Below are positions 44,217 to 52,896 of a stretch of 64,000 nt of DNA, in pieces (position 1 is the first letter of the stretch; each line of letters begins with the position of its first letter). The DNA is from Acidobacteriaceae bacterium (lineage in GTDB: Bacteria > Acidobacteriota > Terriglobia > Terriglobales > Acidobacteriaceae): positions 47,143 to 111,142 of the forward strand of contig JASHNW010000018.1 of NCBI GenBank assembly GCA_030041435.1, written 5' to 3'. The notes beneath the pieces were generated by a model. The model worked only from the letters and a program-made list of their open reading frames with translations, was not told the origin of the DNA and did not search any database. Made by a program: the position numbers and the translations under genes.

Positions 44217-46724
44217 TCACTGCGGTATCACAAACAGCGTGATCGACTGCGCCGGGAACGTGTACGTGATCGTGCTCGTGGTGCTCGGCGAAGCAGCCGG
44301 CGTAACCGTGAAGCCCGTCGTCACCGGCACAATCGCCGTCAGGTTCGCGTTGCTGTACTGATACGCCGTTACCGTACCCGGCGTCGCCAGGCTCAGCAGC
44401 GAAACCGTGCTCGTCAGCGGCCCGTACGCCTTGTTGATCACCACCACGGTAATTGCGTTGTCGCTCGTCCGCAGCGCCCCATAAACCGAAAGCTGCCCCT
44501 GGCCCGTTTCCATGTCTGCGACCGGCTGCCAGTTGGTGTCCATGGGCGTGCAGGCGCCCGAAAGTGCCGATGTCGTCGAGCACGAAGCCAGCGCCTCGTT
44601 GCCAAACGTCGAATCCTTGCCGTCGTAGTCTCGGTAGATCGCGAAGGCGTAGTTGCCCGGACCCTGCGTGGAATACGCCTGCGTCGGCCACAGCGTCCCC
44701 AGGTCCAGGCCATATTGCCCGAACACCCCCAGCACATCGGCCTGCGTCACTGCCCCGTTAATTGACTCGAGACCTCCGAAGTTGTACTCGTCGATCCCCG
44801 TCTTCGTCCCCGGATAATTGTTGTTCGCATCGCCCAGCGGCGCTGTGCCATTCACCCACGCGTGCAGCATCGGAATCGCCTCCGGCGCCTGCAGTGGGTC
44901 GTTGCAGCTCTGCGTACTCGGGTTCGCCGAGTAATCCGGAGCCGCATAGTTCGAGTTCGTATACGTCGGATCCCACAGCGCCCGCACCGAATCCATCCGC
45001 ACCATCTGCTCGCCCGTGTCCCCCGCCGTCGTAAACGCTACGCTGTTGCCGTTGTACGACCCGGCAAAGTAGCCGTGAATGTCAACGTAATCGAGCAGCC
45101 TTATCCCGTACGCAGTCGAAGCGTCGTTCATCTGCTCGAGGTAATACGGAATCATCGCCACGCCGCCGTGAGCTGCGCGATCGGTTGGATCGCTCCACGG
45201 CTCATAGCATGGACCTGTACCCCATCCCTGCTCGATATCTTTCTTCGAGTAAAAGTAGTTCCACCAGAAATCGATGATCGGCCCGCTCACCTGCGCCGTC
45301 GGATCGACTGTCTTGATCGCCAGCGCCGTGCTGATCCCGCCAAACGTCACCTCGTCGTAGGTCGACGGGTTCGGATGCACGTCGCGGTGCACCGCGTCCC
45401 ACCACGCCGGCTCGTTGTCCATATCCCAGATCGCCACGCCTTTCCCGCTGGCTCCGTCGCCGTAGCCCGACGCCGTCACAATCGAATTCACCCATCCGCC
45501 CGGCCACGTGGCTTTCGCCCACGCGGCGTTCACCGAGCTGGCCGCCGGCAGCGTCGCCGCCGAGCTCGCCGGCGGCGGCTCCGCATTGCTCGTCACCGCC
45601 GCAAAGGCCGCCTGCTGGTTGGCCGGAATCGTAATGTCACACCCGCCACTGCTGGTGCAGCTCTGCGTCCCATCCGGATAAATGCCATCGCCGCAATTGG
45701 ACGGGCTGTAGCTCGCCTGGCCGGGATAGGTCGACTGCGGATAACTGCATGCGCTCGTCGAGCTGTTCGTCACCCACCCGTTTACGTTCATCGTGCCCAG
45801 CACCGTGGCGCCGAGGCCGTTGGCAGCAGTCACATAATCGGTAAACTGCGCGCTGCTCGTGGGGTTGGGCAGCATGCCTCCGGATCCCACCCCGTTCTCA
45901 AAGTAATAGTCGCTCGCGGAGTTGCTGTTGCCCGTCTGGTAGTTGTAGCGCGACGTGTCGTCTCCGCCCCATCGCGTTACCGAGACATTGGCGGTCTGCG
46001 CCGACGTGGTATCCAGCAGGTACGCGTTCATCCCATAGATCAGCGGGCTGATGGCGTGTTCCTGGTTCCCCGCATCCACGACCAGCGCCGGCCCGCTCGC
46101 CGTCGCCGGCGCCGCCAGTGTCACCGTCGTGCTTCCCGTCAGCGGATACGCAGCCGACGTCGCCGTCACCGTCACCGTCGCCGGTGCGGGATACGGCGTT
46201 TGATACAGCCCCGTCGAGCTGATCGTGCCCGCGTCGCTCGTTCCGCCCGTTGGATCCGCCACCGACCAGGTCACGCTCGTGTTCGTGGTCCCCGTCACCG
46301 TCGCCGTAAACTGCTGCGACGCTCCGATCGTCAGCGTCGGCGTTCCCGGCGCCACCACGATGCTGATCGCGGTAATCCCCGCGCTTCCCGTTTTCGTCGT
46401 GTCCTGTGTCGAGGTTGCCGTTATCGTGGCTGCGCCCGCGGCAGACGGCGTGAACACTCCCGACGAGCTCATCGTTCCGGCGCTCGATGGACTCACCGAC
46501 CACGTCACCGCGCTGCTGTAGTCGCCTGTGCCGGTCACCGTCGCCGTTGCCTGTGCGGTCTGGCTCGTGGTGATCGCGGTGGGGGTCACCGCTACGCTCA
46601 CTCCCGTGATGGACGACTGCGTCCCTGTTGTCCCGCCCCCTCCGCCGCCGCATCCAGTCGCCAGCGCGCACACCGCCGCGCCCAACACGCCCGCCCACGC
46701 CCCTGCCAGCGTCCGTCGCATCAT
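44217..46724 (-). CDS. GH44 glucanase-like lipoprotein with two Ig-like (BIG) domains
   Basis: 835 residues. A lipoprotein signal with lipobox LATGC (Cys ~25) and a poly-Gly linker precede two bacterial Ig-like domains (about 40-120 and 125-205), then a GH44 catalytic domain starting SPLIYGMN, with TRWGGDDTSRYNYQ. The acid/base Glu is expected in DMDNEPAWW (E438) and the nucleophile in DEYNFGG (E646), as in GH44 endoglucanase/xyloglucanases. It should be tethered to the cell surface or periplasmic face and attack beta-glucans. GGAGG lies 6 nt before the ATG. Confidence 0.85.
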   Translation of the reverse strand: MMRRTLAGAWAGVLGAAVCALATGCGGGGGGTTGTQSSITGVSVAVTPTAITTSQTAQATATVTGTGDYSSAVTWSVSPSSAGTMSSSGVFTPSAAGAATITATSTQDTTKTGSAGITAISIVVAPGTPTLTIGASQQFTATVTGTTNTSVTWSVADPTGGTSDAGTISSTGLYQTPYPAPATVTVTATSAAYPLTGSTTVTLAAPATASGPALVVDAGNQEHAISPLIYGMNAYLLDTTSAQTANVSVTRWGGDDTSRYNYQTGNSNSASDYYFENGVGSGGMLPNPTSSAQFTDYVTAANGLGATVLGTMNVNGWVTNSSTSACSYPQSTYPGQASYSPSNCGDGIYPDGTQSCTSSGGCDITIPANQQAAFAAVTSNAEPPPASSAATLPAASSVNAAWAKATWPGGWVNSIVTASGYGDGASGKGVAIWDMDNEPAWWDAVHRDVHPNPSTYDEVTFGGISTALAIKTVDPTAQVSGPIIDFWWNYFYSKKDIEQGWGTGPCYEPWSDPTDRAAHGGVAMIPYYLEQMNDASTAYGIRLLDYVDIHGYFAGSYNGNSVAFTTAGDTGEQMVRMDSVRALWDPTYTNSNYAAPDYSANPSTQSCNDPLQAPEAIPMLHAWVNGTAPLGDANNNYPGTKTGIDEYNFGGLESINGAVTQADVLGVFGQYGLDLGTLWPTQAYSTQGPGNYAFAIYRDYDGKDSTFGNEALASCSTTSALSGACTPMDTNWQPVADMETGQGQLSVYGALRTSDNAITVVVINKAYGPLTSTVSLLSLATPGTVTAYQYSNANLTAIVPVTTGFTVTPAASPSTTSTITYTFPAQSITLFVIPQ

Positions 46725-47258
46725 TCTCTGCCTCCGAATCTAAACCGGGCTGGCGCGTCCGGCCGTTCGAGGGCAGCCGATACGGGAAACTCCAGCCGTC
46801 CGAAATTGTAATCGCCTCGGGACCGGCCGGAACAAACTTCTCTGGTAACATAACCCCGTTTTTCTCGCACCTTCACCGGCCGGCGACCGCCCGCTTCCCG
46901 CCGGCATCCGTGCACCCGGAAGGCCGCCCTCCGTCTGCTCAGCAGCGCCGGCGCTCACCTCCGAGCAGTCCCTGCGCAGCATCACGCTTTCGTTGATCAG
47001 GACTCCCGTGAACCGCTCCGTGCTGCCCGCCGACGGCGTGCTCTGCACCTGCGTGCTCCGGTCCGTCTACAGCACCACGAGCGACGCGTTCGTCAGCAGC
47101 GTCGCCTGCTCGTCTGCACCGCGAACTGCGGAAACAGATCCCGCGGCGCCTGCCTGGCGGTGTTCGTCGCGAAGGACGCCTCGTTCCCCGTCGACTCCAC
47201 GACATCGTTGCCGGACGGCCCCCAGCTCCCAGCTACAGCTATCCGCTGCCCGCTGCCT
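46725..47258. other. Intergenic region with gene remnant
   Basis: 534 bp between GH44 and dapA genes. Apart from the ribosome binding site of the GH44 gene and the border repeat at 47221-47260, the main content is a stretch with coding-like third-position G/C on the minus strand, broken by a frameshift and a stop (see the pseudogene entry). Confidence 0.5.
46955..47218 (-). pseudogene. Possible decayed gene fragment, family unknown
   Basis: Read leftward, one frame gives GNDVVESTGNEASFATNTAR and APRDLFPQFAVQT before a stop near 47099; shifting the frame there continues EQATLLTNASLVVL, then an in-frame TAG, then TDRSTQVQSTPSAGSTERF and TGVLINESVMLRRDCSEVS. Codons are consistently of the NNG/NNC type seen in real genes here. 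This looks like a 5'-truncated gene with a frameshift and a nonsense codon. I do not recognise the product, and chance cannot be excluded. Confidence 0.35.
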
Positions 47259-47260
47259 TC
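47221..47260. repeat. Degenerate CAGCTA/CCGCTGCC words at dapA 3' end
   Basis: CAGCTCCCAGCTACAGCTAT followed by CCGCTGCCCGCTGCC, ending at the dapA stop codon. Same family as at 48205-48239. Confidence 0.55.
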
Positions 47261-48182
47261 AGTACATCCTCAAATCGCCTTCTGGCTGCGGCCCATAGAC
47301 CAGCAGTCCCAGCTCGCCGGCCATCCGCTCCAGAAAGGCGCGCGTGGCCGGTGACACCGGCACCATTGGCATCCGGTAGTTCTCGCCGATCCGCCCCATC
47401 ATCGCCAGAATCGCCTTCACCGGCCCCGGGCTCGTCTCTTTGAAGATCCCCTGCATCAGCCGGAAATACTTGCGATTGATCCGCCGCGCCGTCGGCCAGT
47501 CGTTGGCCAGCGCCGCACGCATCATCGCCGTCATTTCCGCCGGAATCAGATTCGACGCCACCGAGATCAGCCCCATGCCGCCCACGCCCGCCACGCCCAG
47601 CGCCATCATGTCGTCGCCGGAATACACCCTGAAACTCCGCGGCGCCCGCGTGATCAGTTCGGTGATCTGCACCAGGTTCCCGCTTGACTCCTTGATGCCC
47701 TCGATGTTCGGCGCCGCCTCGATCAGCCGCAGCACCGTCGCCGGCTCCAGGTTCGCCGCCGATCGGCTCGGAATGTTGTACAGCACCACCGGCAGCGGCA
47801 CCGCGTTGGCCACGGCCTTGAAGTGCTCGTACTGCCCTTCCTGCGTCGGCTTGTTGTAGTACGGATTCGCGCTCAGGATCGCGGTTACGCCCCGCACCTG
47901 CGCCGCCGCCCGCGCCTTCGCCACCGCCTGGCGCGTCGCGTTGTGCGTGCAGCCGGCCCAAACCGGCACCTGCCCACCCGCCGCTTCAGCGACGATGCGG
48001 ATCGTCTGCAGCCATTCCTGTTCGTCCAGTGTGGGTGTTTCAGCCGTGGTGCCGCATGCCAGCAGCCAGTCGATGCCGCTTTCCACCTGCCAGCGGGTCA
48101 GGTCGTACAGCGCCCGCTCGTCAATGCTTCCGTCTGCGCGGAAGGGCGTGACCAGCGCCGTTCCGCAGCCCTGCAAGTCCAT
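47259..48182 (-). CDS. dapA: 4-hydroxy-tetrahydrodipicolinate synthase
   Basis: Condenses aspartate semialdehyde and pyruvate, the first committed step to diaminopimelate and lysine. At 307 residues it is a TIM barrel with LLACGTTAETPTLDEQE (a variant of GTTGE(S/A)xTL in which Ala replaces Gly), NPYYNKPTQEG with the catalytic Tyr, YNIPSRS, and the Schiff-base Lys in GIKESSGN. The ATG has no strong ribosome binding site. It is last in the leftward asd-lysC-dapB-dapA operon, 54 bp after dapB. Confidence 0.93.
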   Translation of the reverse strand: MDLQGCGTALVTPFRADGSIDERALYDLTRWQVESGIDWLLACGTTAETPTLDEQEWLQTIRIVAEAAGGQVPVWAGCTHNATRQAVAKARAAAQVRGVTAILSANPYYNKPTQEGQYEHFKAVANAVPLPVVLYNIPSRSAANLEPATVLRLIEAAPNIEGIKESSGNLVQITELITRAPRSFRVYSGDDMMALGVAGVGGMGLISVASNLIPAEMTAMMRAALANDWPTARRINRKYFRLMQGIFKETSPGPVKAILAMMGRIGENYRMPMVPVSPATRAFLERMAGELGLLVYGPQPEGDLRMY

Positions 48183-48204
48183 ATCAAAACGAGTCTACAC
48201 CGCG

Positions 48205-48239
48205 TCCGCTGCCAGCTATCCGCTGCCAGCTAGCCCCTA
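48205..48239. repeat. Two tandem CCGCTGCCAGCTA copies at dapB 3' end
   Basis: CCGCTGCCAGCTAT is followed by CCGCTGCCAGCTAG in direct tandem, then CCCCTACAC; the dapB stop codon lies at 48237-48239. It occupies the whole dapB-dapA gap. Confidence 0.6.
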
Positions 48240-48917
48240 CACCTGCCCCGCAATCTCCTGGAAATCCCAGAAGCCCGTCTTCCCGGCGATCCACTCCGCC
48301 GCGCGCACCGCGCCCTCCGCGAACCCGCGCCGCGAAAACGCCTCGTGCTTCAGTTCGATGCAGTCGTTCTCCGACCGCGCCTCGACCACGTGCGTTCCCG
48401 GCACTTCGCCCTCGCGCTTCGACACGACCTCCACCTGCAACCCTGGTTGCGCGGCCTCGAGGATCTGCTGCAGCGTGATCGCCGTCCCCGAAGGCGCATC
48501 GATCTTGGACGCGTGGTGCGTTTCCGTAACGCTGAATTTGTATCCGTGAGCCGCCTGCGCCAGCTCGCGCGCCACGCGAAACATCGCCTGCACCCCAATC
48601 GAGAAATTGGCGCTGTAGAGCAGTGCGCCCCCGCGCCGCACACACAACTCGTTCATGTCGGGGAGGTGCCGGTACCACCCTGTCGTCCCCACCACCACGC
48701 GCGCCCCGTTCGCCAGGCACGCGCGCATGTTCTGCACCGCCGCCTCAGGAGTAGTGAAGTCGATGACCGCATCGAACCCAGCCAGAAACGGCGCCGTCAG
48801 CGCCGCGGCGTTGCGATTCTCTTCTTCGCCCACCACCCGCACGCCGTGCCCGCGTTCGTGCGCCACCGTCGCCACCAGGCTGCCCGTCTTGCCGCGTCCC
48901 AGAACCAGAAACAGCAT
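48237..48917 (-). CDS. dapB: 4-hydroxy-tetrahydrodipicolinate reductase
   Basis: Second step of the diaminopimelate pathway. The 226-residue protein is slightly shorter than E. coli DapB (273). The N-terminal loop is LGRGKTGSLV rather than the usual GxxGRMG, so nucleotide binding may differ. VIDFTTPEA, VVGTTGW, SANFSIGV and ETHHASKIDAPSGTA (catalytic His/Lys region) are intact. AGGAGAGG precedes the ATG. It lies 18 bp after lysC and 54 bp before dapA. Confidence 0.9.
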   Translation of the reverse strand: MLFLVLGRGKTGSLVATVAHERGHGVRVVGEEENRNAAALTAPFLAGFDAVIDFTTPEAAVQNMRACLANGARVVVGTTGWYRHLPDMNELCVRRGGALLYSANFSIGVQAMFRVARELAQAAHGYKFSVTETHHASKIDAPSGTAITLQQILEAAQPGLQVEVVSKREGEVPGTHVVEARSENDCIELKHEAFSRRGFAEGAVRAAEWIAGKTGFWDFQEIAGQV

Positions 48918-48935
48918 CGCCGCCTCTCCTGTCAG

Positions 48936-50384
48936 TCAGGCCCTGGCCGCCCGCGCGGCCTCCACATCGAAGATCTCCGGATCGGGATCGCTGAAGAACT
49001 CCCGGTGCAGCGACCGCACCGCCTCTTCCGCATCGTCCTCTTCGATCATGAAGCTCATGTTGATCTCCGACGCACCCTGCGAAATCATGCGCAGGTTCAC
49101 GTGCCTGATCGCCTGGAACACCCGCGCCGCTATGCCGTTCTGCCCGCGAATGTTCTCGCCCACCATGCACACCAGCGCCTTGCGCCCCTCGTACTTCACA
49201 TCCGCCAGCTTGCTCAGATCGGCGGCAATCGCCGGCAGCTTCTCGTTCGAATCGAGGCTCAGCGACACGCTCACCTCCGACGTCGACACCATGTCCACAG
49301 GGCATTTGTGCCGGTCGAACACTTCGAAAATCGATCGCAGATACCCGTGCGACATCAGCATGCGGCTGGCGACCACATCCATAATGGTCAGCCGCTTTTT
49401 CACCGCAATCGACTTGAACGGGCTGCGGCAATGCGGCGCCAGCGCCGTGATCCGCGTCCCCTCGTTCTCCGCATTCTTCGAATTCAGCACGAACACCGGA
49501 ATGTTCTTCCGCACCGCCGGCAAAATCGTGGCCGGATGCAGCACCTTCGCCCCGAAATACGCCAGCTCCGCCGCTTCCTCAAAGCTGATGATGCGCACCC
49601 GCAGAGCATCCGGGCACATGCGCGGATCGGCCGTCATGATCCCGTTCACATCCGTCCAGATCTCGATCGCGCCCGCGTCGATGCCGCCTCCCACCAGCGC
49701 CGCCGTGAAGTCCGATCCGCCGCGCCCCAGCGTCGTCGTCACGCCCTGCTCCGTCGATCCGATGAAGCCACCCATCACCGGCACGCGACCGTCGGCGAGA
49801 TGCGGCGCCACATGCTCCTTCAGCCGCTGCTCGATCAGCGCGTCCTGCGGAATCGCCTTCCCGTGCTGCGCGTCCGTCACGATGCACTGCCGCGCATTCA
49901 CGTGCACGGCATTCAACCCCGTGCGCGCGAACGCCTCGGCGATCATGCGGCTCGATACGCGCTCGCCGTACGACACCACCATGTCGGAAATCCGCGGCGT
50001 CAGCTCGCCCACGGCCGCCAGCCCGCGCAGAATCTCGTCGAGCCCGTCGAACTCGGCTTCCATCCAGCCATGCGTCGCCAGCAGCTGCGCATCCTTCGGC
50101 GACGGCTGATCCTCACCGCTCGTCTTCGCCGCAATCTGTGTCGCCGTGTCCTTGTGCCGGATGCGCAGCCGCTCTGTGATCGCCAGCGCGCTGGCCCTGT
50201 CTCCCCGCGCCGCCGTCGCCGCCGCGGAGATCAGCAGGTCCGTCACCTTCGCCATGGCGCTCACCACCACCACCGGCCGCAGGCCTTTGGCCACGCGCCC
50301 TGCCACAATCTGCGCGGTGCGCAGAATGGCCGGAGCGTCCTCGACGGAGGTCCCGCCGAACTTCATCACCACAAGCCGGTTCAT
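48936..50384 (-). CDS. lysC: Aspartate kinase
   Basis: Phosphorylates aspartate, the gateway to lysine, threonine and methionine. 482 residues: VMKFGGTSVEDA at the N-terminus, GGFIGSTEQGVTTTLGRGGS (nucleotide/substrate loop), then two C-terminal ACT domains (about 315-470; VDMVSTSEVSVSLSLD), the usual seat of feedback inhibition by lysine or threonine. Monofunctional: no homoserine dehydrogenase follows. Its ATG overlaps the asd stop (ATGA), so the two are coupled. Confidence 0.95.
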   Translation of the reverse strand: MNRLVVMKFGGTSVEDAPAILRTAQIVAGRVAKGLRPVVVVSAMAKVTDLLISAAATAARGDRASALAITERLRIRHKDTATQIAAKTSGEDQPSPKDAQLLATHGWMEAEFDGLDEILRGLAAVGELTPRISDMVVSYGERVSSRMIAEAFARTGLNAVHVNARQCIVTDAQHGKAIPQDALIEQRLKEHVAPHLADGRVPVMGGFIGSTEQGVTTTLGRGGSDFTAALVGGGIDAGAIEIWTDVNGIMTADPRMCPDALRVRIISFEEAAELAYFGAKVLHPATILPAVRKNIPVFVLNSKNAENEGTRITALAPHCRSPFKSIAVKKRLTIMDVVASRMLMSHGYLRSIFEVFDRHKCPVDMVSTSEVSVSLSLDSNEKLPAIAADLSKLADVKYEGRKALVCMVGENIRGQNGIAARVFQAIRHVNLRMISQGASEINMSFMIEEDDAEEAVRSLHREFFSDPDPEIFDVEAARAARA

Positions 50385-51442
50385 GCGGGCACAGGCACCG
50401 GTTCGAGCTTGCCCAGCGACACCAGCAGCTCCGCGTTCAGCAGAGCAGCGCCGGCCGCTCCGCGAATGGTGTTATGCGACAGCACGGTGAACTTCCAGTC
50501 GAGCAGCCCGCAGGGCCGCAGTCGCCCCACCGTCGCCGCCATCCCGTTGCCACGCATCCGGTCCAGCCGCGGCTGCGGCCGGTCCTCTGCCGTCACAAAC
50601 TCCACCGGCTGTGAGGGCGCCGTCGGCAGGTCTTTCCCGGCCAGCGGCGCAAACTCTGCCCACGCCGCAATCAGTTCCTCGCGCGTCGCCTTCTTCGCCA
50701 GCTGGATGCTCACGCTCTCCGTGTGCCCATCCTCCACCGCCACGCGGTTGCAGTGCGCACTCATCTTCGCCGCCAGCGGTTCGACCGCGCTCCCGCGCAG
50801 CCGTCCCAGCAGTTTCAGCGTCTCCGCTTCCATCTTCTCTTCTTCGTTTTTGATGTACGGCACCACGTTGCCCAGGATGTCCAGCGACGCCACGCCCGGG
50901 TACCCGGCCCCGCTCACCGCCTGCATGGTGCTGACGAAAATCGCCTCGATGCCGAACCGCTCCACGATCGGCTTCAGCGCCAGCACCAGCCCAATGGCTG
51001 AGCAGTTGGGATTCGTCACGATGTACCCGCCCGACTCCTTCCGCCAGCTCTGCCGCTCCACCAGCGCCAGGTGCTCTGCGTTCACTTCCGGGATCACCAG
51101 CGGCACGTCCTCGTTCATGCGAAATGCACTCGAGTTCGAGATCACCGCGCACCCGGCTGCGGCGAACGCCGGCTCCATCTCGCGCGCAATATCCGCGTCC
51201 AGCGCGGCAAAGATCACGCGCGGCGCGCCGCTCGGCACCGCCGGAGATACCGGCATCTTCGCAATCCGCTCCGGCAGCGGCGTATCCAGCTTCCACCGCA
51301 CCGCCTCGCCGTATGCCTTGCCACTCGAGCGGTCGCTCGCCGCCAGCCATGCGACCTCAAACCACGGATGGTTCTCCAGCAGCTGGATGAACCGCTGCCC
51401 GACCATCCCGGTCGCTCCCAGAATCCCGATCTTTTGCCGCAT
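50381..51442 (-). CDS. asd: Aspartate-semialdehyde dehydrogenase, archaeal/fungal type
   Basis: Reduces aspartyl phosphate to aspartate semialdehyde. 353 residues with GILGATGMVGQRF (NADP loop) and the active-site Cys in TNPNCSAIGL (C147). Stretches such as NSSAFRMNEDVPLVIPEVN match the archaeal/fungal branch rather than the common proteobacterial Asd. First gene of asd-lysC-dapB-dapA. ATG 51442 is preferred; an in-frame GTG sits 6 nt upstream. Confidence 0.93.
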   Translation of the reverse strand: MRQKIGILGATGMVGQRFIQLLENHPWFEVAWLAASDRSSGKAYGEAVRWKLDTPLPERIAKMPVSPAVPSGAPRVIFAALDADIAREMEPAFAAAGCAVISNSSAFRMNEDVPLVIPEVNAEHLALVERQSWRKESGGYIVTNPNCSAIGLVLALKPIVERFGIEAIFVSTMQAVSGAGYPGVASLDILGNVVPYIKNEEEKMEAETLKLLGRLRGSAVEPLAAKMSAHCNRVAVEDGHTESVSIQLAKKATREELIAAWAEFAPLAGKDLPTAPSQPVEFVTAEDRPQPRLDRMRGNGMAATVGRLRPCGLLDWKFTVLSHNTIRGAAGAALLNAELLVSLGKLEPVPVPA

Positions 51443-51636
51443 CCTCACCCTTCTTCAGATACACCGCAGGCTCGCCGTCGCGCACATCCCGCCTGCTGAT
51501 TCGTTATGTCGATAGTGTAAATGTTCTTTCCGCTCGCCCAAACGCCTCAGTGCGGTTGAGCACAACCGGGGCCCCGTGAATGTCACCTGAATCCGCCGCT
51601 CTCCGCCGATCATCTGCCCAACAGGAGGACCAGCTT

Positions 51637-52041
51637 TTGGCCGCTTATCTCCCGCTCTCCGTTGTGCACTCGTCCAGCTTCGACCCCGGGACCGCGCAGA
51701 CTCCCGGCTCCCTCCGGCTGGCTGCCATCACGCGCGGGCACGGCATCGAAACCGGTCTGTGGGGCGGAACTTTTCTCGTCGAGCCCGGCGCGCGCACCGG
51801 CATCCATCACCACGGCAAGCAGGAAACCGTCGTCTACGTCCTCGAAGGCGAATCGCTCGTCCGCTGGGGAGAACGCGGCGCATCCGAGCTGCAGGTGCAT
51901 GCCGGAGACTTCCTGCACGTTCCCGCCTGGACACCGCACATGGAGATCAACCCCTCCAGCGAGCATCCCTTCCGCTGGATCGTCGTCCGCAGCACGCCCG
52001 ATCCCATCGTCGTGAACCTGCCCGATGACGACTGTAGCTAA
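51637..52041 (+). CDS. Small cupin-domain protein
   Basis: 134 residues forming one conserved beta-barrel cupin. Motif 1 is TGIHHHGKQETVVYVLEG (two His, Glu) and motif 2 GDFLHVPAWTPHMEIN (His), so a divalent metal is likely; function unknown. I chose the TTG at 51637 because a perfect AGGAGG (51623-51628) lies 8 nt upstream; an ATG at 51580 would add 19 poorly conserved residues without a ribosome binding site. Divergent from asd. Confidence 0.8.
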   Translation: MAAYLPLSVVHSSSFDPGTAQTPGSLRLAAITRGHGIETGLWGGTFLVEPGARTGIHHHGKQETVVYVLEGESLVRWGERGASELQVHAGDFLHVPAWTPHMEINPSSEHPFRWIVVRSTPDPIVVNLPDDDCS

Positions 52042-52100
52042 CGCTCCCAGGCAATCTCCGCCAGCAGAATAGTTTCGCGCTGCAAGTCACCCGCTACCAG

Positions 52101-52868
52101 CTAGTCTCCGTACGAGAAGTCCTGCGTCACCGTCTGCTTCGCGCCCACCGTCACAGTCGCAGTCTTCTGCCCCATGTTCTCCTGGTCGGCCACCACGGTG
52201 TACGTGCCCGGCGGCAGGCCCCTGATCACGAACTTCCCCGACGCATCCGACACCGCGAAAAACGGATTCGGCGCCACGTTGATGAACGCCTGCATCCATG
52301 GGTGGTTGTTGCACCGAACCGGCATCATCAGCTCCGGCTTCCCAAATGTCGCCTCATCGTGGGCGCCGTTCTGCCCATTGCTCGGCGGCTGCGAAATATC
52401 CACCGGCTGATTGCCCTGAACGGTTGGGTTCATGTGGATGTTGTGCATCGTCGGATCGCTGTTCGTAAACCGCACAGCCTGCCCCATCATTACGCCCACC
52501 ACGTGCGGCACATAGCGGCAGCCCTTCTGGTCGATGTCCACCGGCTGCGTCGGCGCGGCGTAGATCTTATTGCCCAGTCCGTCTTTCACATAGATGAACA
52601 CGTTCGCAAAGCCGCCGTTGTTCACCACATACCCTTCGCTGTAGTTCGCCGGGCCCAGCGTGCATGCCGGATCCTGCGACATGTCGATCTGCACGGGCTT
52701 GGGAGGCGTCTTCGCGTAATGCACCGTGCCTTCGATCGTCCCGGCATTGTTCCAGTCGATGGCCGTGAACTGCGCCGCCGGACTCGTGCCCGCGGGCTGG
52801 CTCTTGCACCCGGCCGCCGCCACCAGCACGCCCATAGCGATTGCCGCAACGATTCTCTCCATCTTCAT
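52101..52868 (-). CDS. Cupredoxin-like lipoprotein with regulatory beta-sandwich tail
   Basis: 255 residues. Lipobox VAAAGC (Cys21) predicts a lipoprotein. The middle (about 115-200) looks like a type-1 copper cupredoxin: VRFTNSDPTMHNIHMNP gives His142/145 and VRCNNHPWMQA gives Cys186, His189 and Met192, with the Cys-x2-His-x2-Met spacing of amicyanin. The last ~55 residues (ASGKFVIRGLPPGTYTVVAD) are a carboxypeptidase-regulatory-like sandwich. A periplasmic electron carrier is plausible. ATG 52868 follows AGGAG. The TAG stop lies inside a short border repeat (52091-52103). Confidence 0.75.
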   Translation of the reverse strand: MKMERIVAAIAMGVLVAAAGCKSQPAGTSPAAQFTAIDWNNAGTIEGTVHYAKTPPKPVQIDMSQDPACTLGPANYSEGYVVNNGGFANVFIYVKDGLGNKIYAAPTQPVDIDQKGCRYVPHVVGVMMGQAVRFTNSDPTMHNIHMNPTVQGNQPVDISQPPSNGQNGAHDEATFGKPELMMPVRCNNHPWMQAFINVAPNPFFAVSDASGKFVIRGLPPGTYTVVADQENMGQKTATVTVGAKQTVTQDFSYGD

Positions 52869-52896
52869 CCCTGCATCTCCTCTGAAGAAAACTGGC

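Noticed and set aside
48345..51515. Very long open frame (over 1000 codons) on the + strand opposite lysC, dapB and asd
   Set aside because: Its translation is His/Arg/Leu-rich without any domain, and it lies antisense to three unmistakable genes; open antisense frames are common in such GC-rich DNA.
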